A stretch of 64,000 bases of DNA. Source: Pseudomonas oryzihabitans (GTDB taxonomy: Bacteria; Pseudomonadota; Gammaproteobacteria; Pseudomonadales; Pseudomonadaceae). Position 1 is the first letter of the stretch. Each line of letters starts with the position of its first letter. Position numbers and translations under genes: made by a program. The stretch spans positions 2,554,501 through 2,618,500 of the forward strand of contig NZ_CP102428.1 in NCBI RefSeq assembly GCF_024652905.1, in the 5' to 3' direction. The notes beneath the pieces were generated by a model that was not told the origin of the DNA, made no database searches, and worked only from the letters and a program-made list of their open reading frames with translations. Positions 17,888 to 26,753 of this stretch are shown here, one piece after another.

Positions 17888-20800
17888 ATGCCCAAGCACC
17901 TCACCTTGTCCCTTGGTCTGCTCGCCCTGCTGATCCATGCCGACGCGACCTGGGCCGCCACTGCCGACGCCGCGCCGACCGCGGCCGCCGTCCAGGCGCT
18001 GGAAGCCCAGCTGAAGAAGACGCCCCAGGATCCGGATGCCCTGGGCAAGCTGGGCAGTGCCCGGCTGGCGCAGCAGCGCTGGACCGATGCCGAGCAGTTG
18101 CTGACCCAGGCCGTGCAGAAAGGCGGTAAGACCTGGCAGCCGGCGCTGGACGAGGCGCGCTACCACCACCTGCTGGAACGCGCCCATGCGGCCGAGAACA
18201 AGCGCGAGCTGGACCAGGCGCGGGATCTCAGCGTCGAAGCCATCCGGCTGAAGCCCGAAGCGGTCGAGGCGCAGCTGTTCCTCGCCGGCATCCAGAGCCA
18301 GAAGCGCCAATGGGAACTGGCCGAGGCCACCTACCGCCAGGTGCTGATGCGCGAGCCGGCCAACGTCGACGCCTACTATGGGCGCATCGCCGCGCTCAAC
18401 GAGCTGGGCCGCACCGAAGAAGCCCTGCAACTCACCAAGAATCTGCAGCCCAGCGCCAAGAATCAGGTCAAGGGCCTGGATCGCCTGCGCGCCGGCCAGG
18501 CCATGCAGGAGGCCGAAGCCGCCGAGGCGCGGGGCGATCTGCAGGGCGCCTCGCGCCTGCTGGAACAGGCCCGCAAGGAAGCCCCGGAAGATCCCTGGCT
18601 GCGCCTGGCCCAGGCCCGCCTGGAGGTCCGTCAGGGCCGGCCGCGCGCCGCCCGCGATCTGGTGGACAGCCTGGTCAAGGATGGCGCCCAGCGCCCCGAG
18701 GTGCTCTATGCCAGCGCCCTGCTGTCCAACGAGCTGGGTGAATACCCGCGCGCCATGCAGACCCTGATGCGCATTCCCCAGGCGCAGCGTTCGCCGGATA
18801 TGAACGCCCTGGCCGCGCGCATCACCTTCAACGAACAACTGGCCGAGACCGTGGCCCTGGCCAAGCAGGGTCGCCGCGAGGAAGCGCGCAGCCTGATGCA
18901 GCGCCTGGAAGCCCGCGCCGGGCGCAATCCGGATCTGATCGGCGATCTGGCCGAGGCCTTCGCCACCGCTGGCGATCCCGAACACGGTCTGGCCCTGCTC
19001 AAGCCGATGATCTCCGGCGATACCCGCCCGGCGCCCGCCATGCAGCTGCACTACGCCAGCATTCAGCTACAGCTGAACCAGGACCAGACCGTGGGCAACG
19101 TCCTGCGCGACCTGCAGGGCGTGGTACTCGACAGTGGCGAGAAGCAACAGTACGACGACCTCCTCGCCCGCTATCGCATCCGCCAGGCCGATCGCCTCAC
19201 CGATCAGGGCAAGCTGGCCGCCGCCTACGACACCCTGGCCCCGGCGCTCAAGGCCCGTCCCGACGACAAGGCCGCCCAGGCCGCCCTGGCGCGCATGTAC
19301 CTGGCCAGTGGCGACACCCAGAAGGCCCGCCAGCTCTATCGCGACGTGCTCAGCGACCAGCCCAAGGACGCCGAACTCTACCTGGGCGCCGCCGAGATCG
19401 CCGCCAAGTCCCAGGACAGCGTCACCGCCCGCCAGTATCTGGATCAGGCGGTCAAGCTCGGCCAGAGCGATCCCCAGGTGCTGCGCCGCGCCGCCCTGCT
19501 CTATCGCGACATCGGCATGGCCGGTACCGCGACCGGCCTGCTGGAGCAGGTGGTGCAGGTGGAGCGCAAGGATCGCGAATCCGCGGCCCGCGCCGCCGGT
19601 GCCAGCGACAATCCCTTCGCCACCCTGCCCGGGCAGACCCGCAGCGATGACGCCCTGGCCGCCGTTCCGGCCGCCGCGGGTGGCAACGCCGGCGGCGCCG
19701 ACTACGCCTGGAGCGATCCGCTGCAGGCGCAGAAGGCTGCCAACAACCCCTTCAACGACCTGTCCGTGGTGCCCACCAGCAGCCTGTCGAGCAGCCTGGC
19801 CACCGAGCAGATACTCGGCCAGTTGCAGCGCGAGCGCAGCATCCGCATCACCCAGGGTCTGAGCGTACGCAGCTACGATCCCAGCGGCAGTTCGCGTCAG
19901 ACCACCGTCAGCGCGCCGCTGGAGATCTCCTTCCCCGCCGGCGACCAGCGCCTGGCCGTGCGTGTCACCCCGACGCGAATCAACGACAGCAGCAGCGAGG
20001 GCAGCCAGAAGGAAAACGGCGTGGCGGCATCCATCGCCGTGGAAGACGCCGGGCGCGGCCTCAAGGGCGATATCGGCGTCTCGCCGGTGGGCCTGAGATA
20101 CAGCACCGTGGTCGGCGGCGCGACCCTGGAACGCCCGCTGAGCAGCCTCAGCGAGAACCTGCTCTATGCCCTGAGCGTGTCGCGGCGTTCGGTGACCGAC
20201 TCCCTGACCTCCTACGGCGGCATCCGCGATCCGCGCACCGGCCAGGAGTGGGGCGGCGTCACCGCCAATGGCGGCTTGGCGCGACTGAGATACGACGACG
20301 GGCGCTACGGTTCCTACATCTACGGCGCGGCCCATCGCCTGACCGGCCATGACGTCAAGAACAACGACCGCTTCGAGATCGGCACCGGCGTCTACTACTA
20401 TCTGCGCAATGGCCCGGACAGCCTGTTCACCGTGGGCCTTTCGGCCACCGCGATCGGCTACGACAACAACCAGAATCACCTGACCTACGGCCATGGCGGC
20501 TACTTCAGTCCACAGCGCTACTTCGCCATCGGCGTACCCCTGGTGTGGGCGCAGCGCGGCGATCTCTGGGCCTATCAGGTGCAGGGCATGCTGGGCGTGC
20601 AGACCATTCGCCAGGACGCTGCGGATCGCTATCCCGACGACGCCGCCCTGCAGGCGGCCGCGGAAGCCGCCGGTGAAGGCCAATACGGCAGCAAGAGCAA
20701 GACCGGCGTGGCCTACAGCCTCTCGGCCAACGGCGAATACCGCCTCAGCGGACAATTCGCCCTGGGCGGTCGTCTGGGCATGGACAATGCCCAGGACGAG

Positions 20801-20905
20801 CGCGACGTCAACGGCAACCTCTATCTGCGCTACTTCTTCGAGGAGCAGGAAGGTCGACCGCAACTCTCGCGGCCGCAGCCCTACCGTTCGCGCAACGAGG
20901 AATAA
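17888..20905 (+). CDS. free-standing BcsC-like cellulose export protein
   Basis: This 1005-residue protein has a signal peptide ending ATWAA and TPR repeats over about residues 25-580. A C-terminal BcsC-type outer-membrane barrel starts near residue 650 (ITQGLSVRSYDP, then TYGHGGYFSPQRYF). BcsC guides the cellulose strand through the periplasm and outer membrane. I chose the ATG at 17888, with GGAAAG just upstream, over an in-frame ATG at 17876. It is about 255 residues shorter than the operon BcsC at 26754-30536, mostly through fewer TPRs. A strong terminator follows, so it is a separate unit from bcsQABC. It could serve cellulose or another glucan. Confidence 0.85.
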   Translation: MPKHLTLSLGLLALLIHADATWAATADAAPTAAAVQALEAQLKKTPQDPDALGKLGSARLAQQRWTDAEQLLTQAVQKGGKTWQPALDEARYHHLLERAHAAENKRELDQARDLSVEAIRLKPEAVEAQLFLAGIQSQKRQWELAEATYRQVLMREPANVDAYYGRIAALNELGRTEEALQLTKNLQPSAKNQVKGLDRLRAGQAMQEAEAAEARGDLQGASRLLEQARKEAPEDPWLRLAQARLEVRQGRPRAARDLVDSLVKDGAQRPEVLYASALLSNELGEYPRAMQTLMRIPQAQRSPDMNALAARITFNEQLAETVALAKQGRREEARSLMQRLEARAGRNPDLIGDLAEAFATAGDPEHGLALLKPMISGDTRPAPAMQLHYASIQLQLNQDQTVGNVLRDLQGVVLDSGEKQQYDDLLARYRIRQADRLTDQGKLAAAYDTLAPALKARPDDKAAQAALARMYLASGDTQKARQLYRDVLSDQPKDAELYLGAAEIAAKSQDSVTARQYLDQAVKLGQSDPQVLRRAALLYRDIGMAGTATGLLEQVVQVERKDRESAARAAGASDNPFATLPGQTRSDDALAAVPAAAGGNAGGADYAWSDPLQAQKAANNPFNDLSVVPTSSLSSSLATEQILGQLQRERSIRITQGLSVRSYDPSGSSRQTTVSAPLEISFPAGDQRLAVRVTPTRINDSSSEGSQKENGVAASIAVEDAGRGLKGDIGVSPVGLRYSTVVGGATLERPLSSLSENLLYALSVSRRSVTDSLTSYGGIRDPRTGQEWGGVTANGGLARLRYDDGRYGSYIYGAAHRLTGHDVKNNDRFEIGTGVYYYLRNGPDSLFTVGLSATAIGYDNNQNHLTYGHGGYFSPQRYFAIGVPLVWAQRGDLWAYQVQGMLGVQTIRQDAADRYPDDAALQAAAEAAGEGQYGSKSKTGVAYSLSANGEYRLSGQFALGGRLGMDNAQDERDVNGNLYLRYFFEEQEGRPQLSRPQPYRSRNEE

Positions 20906-20909
20906 GCAC

Positions 20910-20935
20910 AAAGGCCCGCACCCGCGGGCCTTTTT
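20910..20935 (+). terminator. intrinsic terminator after the first BcsC-like gene
   Basis: GGCCCGC (20913-20919) and GCGGGCC (20924-20930) pair around ACCC and are followed by TTTTT. AAA before the stem extends it. It begins five bases after the stop codon and separates this gene from the cellulose operon. Confidence 0.9.
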
Positions 20936-21268
20936 CTTACCCTGCGGCATCCTCCCTTCGCCGCCGAAACGACCGCTCATCCCCACATTCGTCGTCGCTT
21001 CGACCGCCCCATCCCCAGGCCGCGCCTTTCGTCCGAACCGCACCAGACATGGCGTTGACCAGGCGTCGAGGTCATCCAACCATTGCCGCAAGACAGGGGC
21101 GAATAGCGCAACTATCCGTTCGCTCCGCTGCAATGCCCGCATACGCATTTTCAATTGGTGCGTCACGAATCCCGCGTGACAGTATTCGCAAAAATGACGC
21201 CTGGTGGCTTTTAGCCATTAATCTGACGTCAAGCATCTGCCCAGCCCCTCAACCTCCCGGAATCAGCC
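20936..21268 (+). promoter_or_regulatory. 333-bp leader region of the cellulose operon
   Basis: No convincing gene is present. The last 170 bases are more A/T-rich than the surroundings and should hold the operon promoter. GTCACG and CGTGAC form an inverted repeat around AATCCCG (about 21163-21181). TGGCT and AGCCA pair around TTT (21205-21217). A TGACGTCA-like octamer core follows (CTGACGTCAAG, about 21223-21233). I could not assign a clear -35/-10 pair or a sigma54 GG-N10-GC element. FleQ and AmrZ control such operons in other pseudomonads, but no confident site is visible. Confidence 0.45.
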
Positions 21269-22318
21269 ATGGTCCGTTCGCTGGATATTGCCAATCTGTT
21301 CCGCTCCTTCGGCGGTGATCCCCAGCGCTACCAGGAATTCGAGGCGCCCGAAGCGGAGTTGCATGAGGCGGTCTCAACGGCTGCGCCGCTGCCGTCCCCA
21401 CGCGCATCGGTCGAAGCGGTCAGCGCGCTTGCCGAGCCTGCCGTTCAGGTCGAGCCAGGCGAGTTGCCGCCGCTGTCGCGGGAGCTGGCGCAGCTGCACA
21501 GCAGCCGCCAGGCCAGCCAGGCGGTCGCTGCGCTGGATGAGGCGCTGAGTCGCTCGCGACCGGCACTGGCCGGTCCGGTGCTGGCACTGACCTCGGCCCG
21601 GGGCGGGACCGGCAAGACGGTCATCGCCGCAGGCCTGGCCCAGGCACTGAGCCGCAGCAGCCAGGCGGTGCTGCTGGTGGAGCTGGACAGTCAGAACGTG
21701 CTGTCTTCGCTGTTGCTGCAGGAAGCCTCGTCCACCACCGGCTCGATCAGGGCCCCGCTCTCCGCCTGCCTGGCGGTGGACGATCGCCTGCGCCTGGTGC
21801 CCTTCGGCGCCCCCGACGACCTGGATCTGCAGGCTTTGGAACGGGCGCTGGCCACCGACACCCAGTGGCTGACGCGGCGCCTGCAGGCACTCGACGTCCC
21901 GGCCGACACCCTGGTGATCCTCGATTGCCCCACGGGCTCGACGCCCTTGACTCGCCAGGCGCTGGCCCTGGCCACCCGGGTCCTCGGGGTGACGACCGCG
22001 GATGCGACCGGCTATGCCAGTCTGCCGCGCCTCGAACGCCAGTGGCAGCACTGCACTGGCCAGGTCCATCCGCTGCACCTGCTCAATCGGGTCGATCCCG
22101 CACGTCCCCTGAGCCAGGACATCGCTGCCATCGTGGCGCACTCCTGGGGCGACCGCCTCCTCGGCGTACTGCCGGAAAGTCCTGACCTGGAGCAGGCACT
22201 GGCCTTGGGCCAGGGGTTGGCCAGCGTCCAGGACGCCTGGGCGCACGGCCTCGCCGAGCTGGGCCGGGAATTGCTCGGCGAGCTGCGACCAGCCTTGCGT
22301 TACGCGGCGCCTTCCTAG
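21269..22318 (+). CDS. bcsQ: cellulose synthase-associated ParA-like ATPase (BcsQ/WssA)
   Basis: This 349-residue protein is a MinD/ParA-family ATPase that localises or supports the cellulose secretion complex at the inner membrane. The deviant Walker A motif is SARGGTGKT with K116; a Walker-B-like VILDCPTGS follows. The first 110 residues precede the ATPase domain. They begin DIANLFRSFGGDPQRYQEF, a segment I associate with BcsR/BcsP-type small cellulose proteins, then a proline/alanine/glutamate-rich linker. This gene is the first of the operon and ends two bases before bcsA. It corresponds to wssA of P. fluorescens. Confidence 0.85.
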   Translation: MVRSLDIANLFRSFGGDPQRYQEFEAPEAELHEAVSTAAPLPSPRASVEAVSALAEPAVQVEPGELPPLSRELAQLHSSRQASQAVAALDEALSRSRPALAGPVLALTSARGGTGKTVIAAGLAQALSRSSQAVLLVELDSQNVLSSLLLQEASSTTGSIRAPLSACLAVDDRLRLVPFGAPDDLDLQALERALATDTQWLTRRLQALDVPADTLVILDCPTGSTPLTRQALALATRVLGVTTADATGYASLPRLERQWQHCTGQVHPLHLLNRVDPARPLSQDIAAIVAHSWGDRLLGVLPESPDLEQALALGQGLASVQDAWAHGLAELGRELLGELRPALRYAAPS

Positions 22319-22320
22319 CC

Positions 22321-24519
22321 ATGAGCGTTCTCGACCGCCTGGACCAGATTCGCCAGCGCCGCGCAGCGCGCAGTGCCGACGTCCCACCCGCAGCGCCGGT
22401 AGCGCCGGCCTGGCTGCAGCTGCTCGCCTGGACGGCCGCCGCGCTGCTGGGCGCCCTGCTGGTGAGCGTACCCCTGGCGCTGGAAGAGCAGGCGCTGTTC
22501 GCCGTCGGCTGCTTCGTCGCGGCCCTGCTGCTGCGCCGGCTGCCCGGGCGGCTGCCGGTGATCGCGCTGATCCTCTTGTCGCTGCTGGCGTCGCTGCGCT
22601 ACCTCTACTGGCGCCTGACCAGCACCCTGGGCTTCGAGACGCCGCTGGAAATGGTGCTCGGCTACGGGCTGGTGGCCGCCGAGCTCTATGCCCTGGCGGT
22701 GCTGGTGTTCGGCTATCTGCAGACCATCTGGCCGCTGCGCCGCACACCGGTGCCGCTGCCGGCCGATCCGGCCGCCTGGCCCACCGTGGACGTCTTCATC
22801 CCCACCTACAACGAAGCCCTGAGCATCGTGAAGCTATCGATCCTGGCGGCCCAGGCCATCGACTGGCCGCGCGACAAGCTGCGGGTGCACGTGCTCGACG
22901 ATGGCCGCCGCGAGGACTTCCGCCACTTCTGCGCGACCGCTGGCGTCTCCTATTTGGTGCGCGAGAACAACGAGCATGCCAAGGCCGGCAATCTCAACGC
23001 GGCGCTCAAGGTGACCGATGGCGAGTACATCGCCATCTTCGATGCCGACCACGTGCCGACGCGCTCCTTCCTGCAGGTCTGCCTGGGCTGGTTCCTCAAG
23101 GATCCGCAGCTGGCCATGCTGCAGACGCCGCACTTCTTCTTTTCCCCGGATCCCTTCGAGAAGAACCTCAAGACCTTTCGCACCGTGCCCAACGAGGGCG
23201 AGCTGTTCTATGGGCTGGTGCAGGACGGCAACGACCTGTGGAACGCCACCTTCTTCTGCGGCTCCTGCGCGGTAATCCGGCGCACCATGCTGGAAGAGGT
23301 CGGCGGCGTGGCCACCGAGACGGTGACCGAAGACGCCCACACCGCGCTCAAGCTCAATCGGCTCGGTTACAACACCGCTTACCTGGGCATTCCCCAGGCC
23401 GCCGGTCTGGCCACCGAAAGCCTGTCGCGCCATATCGCCCAGCGCATCCGCTGGGCACGCGGCATGGCGCAGATCTTTCGCATGGACAATCCGCTGCTGG
23501 GCAAGGGCCTCGCCCTCGGCCAGCGGCTCTGCTACCTCAACGCCATGCTGCACTTCTTCTATGGTCTGCCGCGCCTGGTGTTCCTCACCGCGCCACTGGC
23601 CTATCTGCTGTTCAGCGCGCAGATCTTTCACGCCTCGGCACTGCTGATCACCTGCTATGTGCTGCCCCACGTGCTGCATTCCAACCTGACCAACTCGCGC
23701 ATCCAGGGCGAATTCCGCCACTCCTTCTGGAACGAGGTCTACGAGACGGTGCTGGCCTGGTACATCCTCAGGCCCACGCTGCTGGCGCTGATCAACCCGC
23801 GGCTGGGCAAGTTCAACGTCACCGACAAGGGCGGCATCATCGCCCGCGACTACTTCGACTGGGAGCTGGCACGGCCCTACATCGTGCTGCTGGCGCTCAA
23901 TCTGCTCGGTTTGGGGGTGGGCATCGGCCGGCTGTTCCTCGGCGATCCCGAAGCGGTGACCACGGTGGCCATCAATCTGGTCTGGACCCTCTACAACCTG
24001 GTGATCGCCAGTGCCGCGGTGGCCGTGGCGAGCGAGACGCGCCAGGTACGCGCCGAACCGCGGGTGGCCGCCGCCCTGCCGGCCGGACTCGTCCTCGCCG
24101 ATGGCAGCCGCCTGGCGTGCACTACCCTGGACTTCTCCCAGAGCGGCGTTGGCCTGCAGCTACCCGAGGGTGTGCAGGTGCCCGAGGGCAGCGCGGTCGA
24201 GGTGGAACTCAGCCGCGACGGTCGCAGCCGCCGCTTCCCGGCCACCGTGGCCTTCAGCCGCGCCGGCGCGGTGGGCACCCGCTTCGCCGAGCTCAGCGTC
24301 ACCGAACAGCGTGAGCTGGTGCGCATGACCTTTTCCCGCGCCGATCTCTGGGCCGAGGCCTGGGGCAATCATCGCCCGGATTCCCTGCTGGGCTCGCTGC
24401 GCGAGGTCAGTCTGATCGGCCTGCGCGGCATCGCCGATCTCAATCGCAACGTCTGGCGCCTGAGCCGACCTTCCCGGCGCACGGCGCCCTCCTCTTCCGC
24501 CTCCCTGGACCGCCCATGA
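22321..24519 (+). CDS. bcsA: cellulose synthase catalytic subunit (UDP-forming)
   Basis: This 732-residue inner-membrane GT2 enzyme polymerises UDP-glucose into beta-1,4-glucan and moves it through its own channel. Catalytic elements seen are D193-D194 in VLDDG, D241-A-D243 in FDADH, the base motif T336-E337-D338 and Q374-x-x-R377-W378. About four membrane helices precede the catalytic domain and four follow it. A C-terminal PilZ domain binds cyclic di-GMP: the arginine-rich R574-Q-V-R577-A-E-P-R581 and D604-F-S-Q-S-G609. It starts two bases after bcsQ and its stop overlaps the bcsB ATG (ATGA). Confidence 0.97.
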   Translation: MSVLDRLDQIRQRRAARSADVPPAAPVAPAWLQLLAWTAAALLGALLVSVPLALEEQALFAVGCFVAALLLRRLPGRLPVIALILLSLLASLRYLYWRLTSTLGFETPLEMVLGYGLVAAELYALAVLVFGYLQTIWPLRRTPVPLPADPAAWPTVDVFIPTYNEALSIVKLSILAAQAIDWPRDKLRVHVLDDGRREDFRHFCATAGVSYLVRENNEHAKAGNLNAALKVTDGEYIAIFDADHVPTRSFLQVCLGWFLKDPQLAMLQTPHFFFSPDPFEKNLKTFRTVPNEGELFYGLVQDGNDLWNATFFCGSCAVIRRTMLEEVGGVATETVTEDAHTALKLNRLGYNTAYLGIPQAAGLATESLSRHIAQRIRWARGMAQIFRMDNPLLGKGLALGQRLCYLNAMLHFFYGLPRLVFLTAPLAYLLFSAQIFHASALLITCYVLPHVLHSNLTNSRIQGEFRHSFWNEVYETVLAWYILRPTLLALINPRLGKFNVTDKGGIIARDYFDWELARPYIVLLALNLLGLGVGIGRLFLGDPEAVTTVAINLVWTLYNLVIASAAVAVASETRQVRAEPRVAAALPAGLVLADGSRLACTTLDFSQSGVGLQLPEGVQVPEGSAVEVELSRDGRSRRFPATVAFSRAGAVGTRFAELSVTEQRELVRMTFSRADLWAEAWGNHRPDSLLGSLREVSLIGLRGIADLNRNVWRLSRPSRRTAPSSSASLDRP

Positions 24520-26750
24520 CCGTGTCGCTTCGTCTCGCCCCGCTCCTGCTCGCCACCCTGGGTGCCGCACCCGCCATCACCCTGGCCCAGAGCGCACCCC
24601 CGGTGGCCGTGGCCATGGCCGGCAGCGGCTACGACAACAGCTTCAAGCAGCTCGGCGCGGTCTATCCCTTCAATCTGCGCGGCATCGACAGTCGCGACGG
24701 GGTCAGCTTCGATATCCGTGCCGACGAGATCGTCAGCGCCGCCAAGGTGACGTTGAACTACACCTATTCCCCGGCGCTGCTGCCGGAATTGTCCCAGCTC
24801 AATGTACTGGTCAACGACGAGGTCGCCGCCAGCATTCCGCTGCCCAAGGAGACCGCCGGCACGCCCCAGACCCGGGTGGTGGATATCCCGCCGCGGCTGA
24901 TCACCGAGTTCAACCGGCTGAGCATCCAGCTGATCGGCCACTACACCATGCAGTGCGAAGACCCGCTGCACTCCAGTCTTTGGGCCAAGGTGAGCAACGG
25001 CAGCCGCCTGGACATCCAGGTCAACCGCCTGGACCTGGCGCCGGATCTGGCGCGCCTGCCGCAGCCGTTCTTTGATCGCCGCGATGCCCGCCCGCTGGAG
25101 CTGCCCTTCGTCATCGCCGGAGCGGCGGACAACGGCACCCTGGAGGCCGCCGGCACCCTGTCGTCCTGGTTCAGCGCTCTGGCCAGCTATCGCGGCGCCC
25201 GCTTTCCCAGCAGCCAGAGCGCCTTGCCGGCCAAGGGCAATGCGGTGGTGCTGGTCACCAGCGAAGAGCGCGCCAAGACCCTGGGCCTGAGTCTGCCGGC
25301 ACCGACGGCGGCGCGGGTCGACATCCTGGTCAACCCCTTCGATCCCCAGGGCCAGCTACTGGTGATCTCCGGGCGCGATGCCAACGAACTCAAGCGCGCC
25401 GCGAGCGCCGTGGCCCTGGGTCACCAGACCCTGTCCGGCCAGGGCATGACCATCGAGACCCTGCAGGCGCTGCAACCGCGCAAGCCCTACGATGCGCCCA
25501 ACTGGCTGCCCAGCGACCGACCGGTGCGTCTGGGCGAGCTGGCGACGCCCAAGGAGCTCGCCGTCTCCGGCTACGCGCCGGGAACGGTGACCGTGCCGCT
25601 GCGACTGCCGCCGGACCTGTTCCTCTGGCGCAACCAGGGGTTGCCGCTGCACCTCAGATACCGCTACACCCCGCAGCCGGTGGCGACCAATTCCTCGCTG
25701 CTGGTGAGCTTCAACGACCGCTTCGTGCAGTCCATCCCCCTGCCGTCCCAGGAGCACCTGGACCAGGGCTTGCTGGGTCTGATCAAGGACGAGGAATTGC
25801 CCCGCGAGGCCGAGGTGCGGCTGCCGCTGGATGGGGAGGCACTGCAGGCCCGCCTGCAATTCCGCTTCATGTACGACTACCTCAAGCAGGGTGAATGCCG
25901 CGACGTCATCATCGACAACATGCGCGGCACCCTGGAACCGGACTCGACCCTGGATCTGTCCGGCTATCGGCACTTCATCGCCCTGCCCAACCTGGGCGTG
26001 TTCAAGGACAGCGGCTTTCCCTTCACCCGCCTGGCGGATCTGAGCGAAACCGCGGTGATCCTGCCCGATGCGCCCAGCGCGGCGGAGATCGACAGCTACC
26101 TGAACGTGCTCGGCCGCTTCGGCAGTTCCACCGGCTATCCCGCCACCGCGGTCACCGTGGCCCGCGCGGGCGAGGTCGAGGGTCTGGCCGACAAGGACCT
26201 GCTGCTGATCGCCAGCGGCGCCGACCAGCCGCTGCTGCAACGCTGGGCCGCCCAGTTGCCGGCCGGCTTCGCCGGCAACAGCCAGCGCTTCGAGGTTTCC
26301 GACCTGGCGTTCAAGGTGCGCCAGTGGTTCAGCAGTGACAACGCGGCCAGCCTGGCGCGCAGCCGCGCGGCCCTGAGTGCCAGTGGCGGTGCCGGCACGG
26401 CCTTCGTCGCCGGCTTCGAATCGCCGCTCAGGAGCGGTCGCAGCGTGGTGGCCCTGGTCGCCGCCCGCCCCGAAGGTCTGGCCGACATCAGCCGCGCCCT
26501 CACCACCCGGGAAGACTATGCCCAGGGGCTGCAGGGCAGCCTGGCCATGGTGCGTGGCCAGCAGGTGCAGAGCCTGGTGGCCGACGAGACCTATCACGTC
26601 GGTAGCCTGGGGCCGCTGCTCTATGTCCGCTGGCAACTGGCTCGCCACCCGCTGTTGATGCTGGGCTTGAGCGCCCTGGGCGTGGCCTTGCTGGCCGGCC
26701 TGCTCTATGCGGCGCTGCGTGCCCGTGCCCGTCAACGGCTGGAGCGCTAG
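24516..26750 (+). CDS. bcsB: cellulose synthase periplasmic subunit
   Basis: This 744-residue protein lies in the periplasm and is tethered by a C-terminal membrane helix (LLMLGLSALGVALLAGLLY). That helix completes the BcsA catalytic unit. A signal peptide ends near ITLAQS. The family segments GIDSRDGVSFDIRADEIV, GHYTMQCEDPLHSSLWA and FMYDYLKQGECRD are present, with alternating carbohydrate-binding and flavodoxin-like folds expected. It overlaps bcsA by four bases and ends three bases before bcsC. In wss operons a bcsZ endoglucanase gene normally follows; none is present here. Confidence 0.95.
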   Translation: MTVSLRLAPLLLATLGAAPAITLAQSAPPVAVAMAGSGYDNSFKQLGAVYPFNLRGIDSRDGVSFDIRADEIVSAAKVTLNYTYSPALLPELSQLNVLVNDEVAASIPLPKETAGTPQTRVVDIPPRLITEFNRLSIQLIGHYTMQCEDPLHSSLWAKVSNGSRLDIQVNRLDLAPDLARLPQPFFDRRDARPLELPFVIAGAADNGTLEAAGTLSSWFSALASYRGARFPSSQSALPAKGNAVVLVTSEERAKTLGLSLPAPTAARVDILVNPFDPQGQLLVISGRDANELKRAASAVALGHQTLSGQGMTIETLQALQPRKPYDAPNWLPSDRPVRLGELATPKELAVSGYAPGTVTVPLRLPPDLFLWRNQGLPLHLRYRYTPQPVATNSSLLVSFNDRFVQSIPLPSQEHLDQGLLGLIKDEELPREAEVRLPLDGEALQARLQFRFMYDYLKQGECRDVIIDNMRGTLEPDSTLDLSGYRHFIALPNLGVFKDSGFPFTRLADLSETAVILPDAPSAAEIDSYLNVLGRFGSSTGYPATAVTVARAGEVEGLADKDLLLIASGADQPLLQRWAAQLPAGFAGNSQRFEVSDLAFKVRQWFSSDNAASLARSRAALSASGGAGTAFVAGFESPLRSGRSVVALVAARPEGLADISRALTTREDYAQGLQGSLAMVRGQQVQSLVADETYHVGSLGPLLYVRWQLARHPLLMLGLSALGVALLAGLLYAALRARARQRLER

Positions 26751-26753
26751 ACC

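Noticed and set aside
19067-21166. 699-codon minus-strand frame opposite the BcsC-like gene
   Set aside because: Antisense shadow; low-complexity Ala/Gly/Val composition and it crosses a strong terminator.
21195-21220. Sigma54 promoter before bcsQ
   Set aside because: The GG and GC dinucleotides around CTGGTGGCTTTTAGCC are nine, not ten, bases apart and the flanking consensus is poor.
21049-21318. 89-codon frame in the cellulose leader
   Set aside because: It overlaps the bcsQ start, has no ribosome site, and shows no compositional sign of coding.
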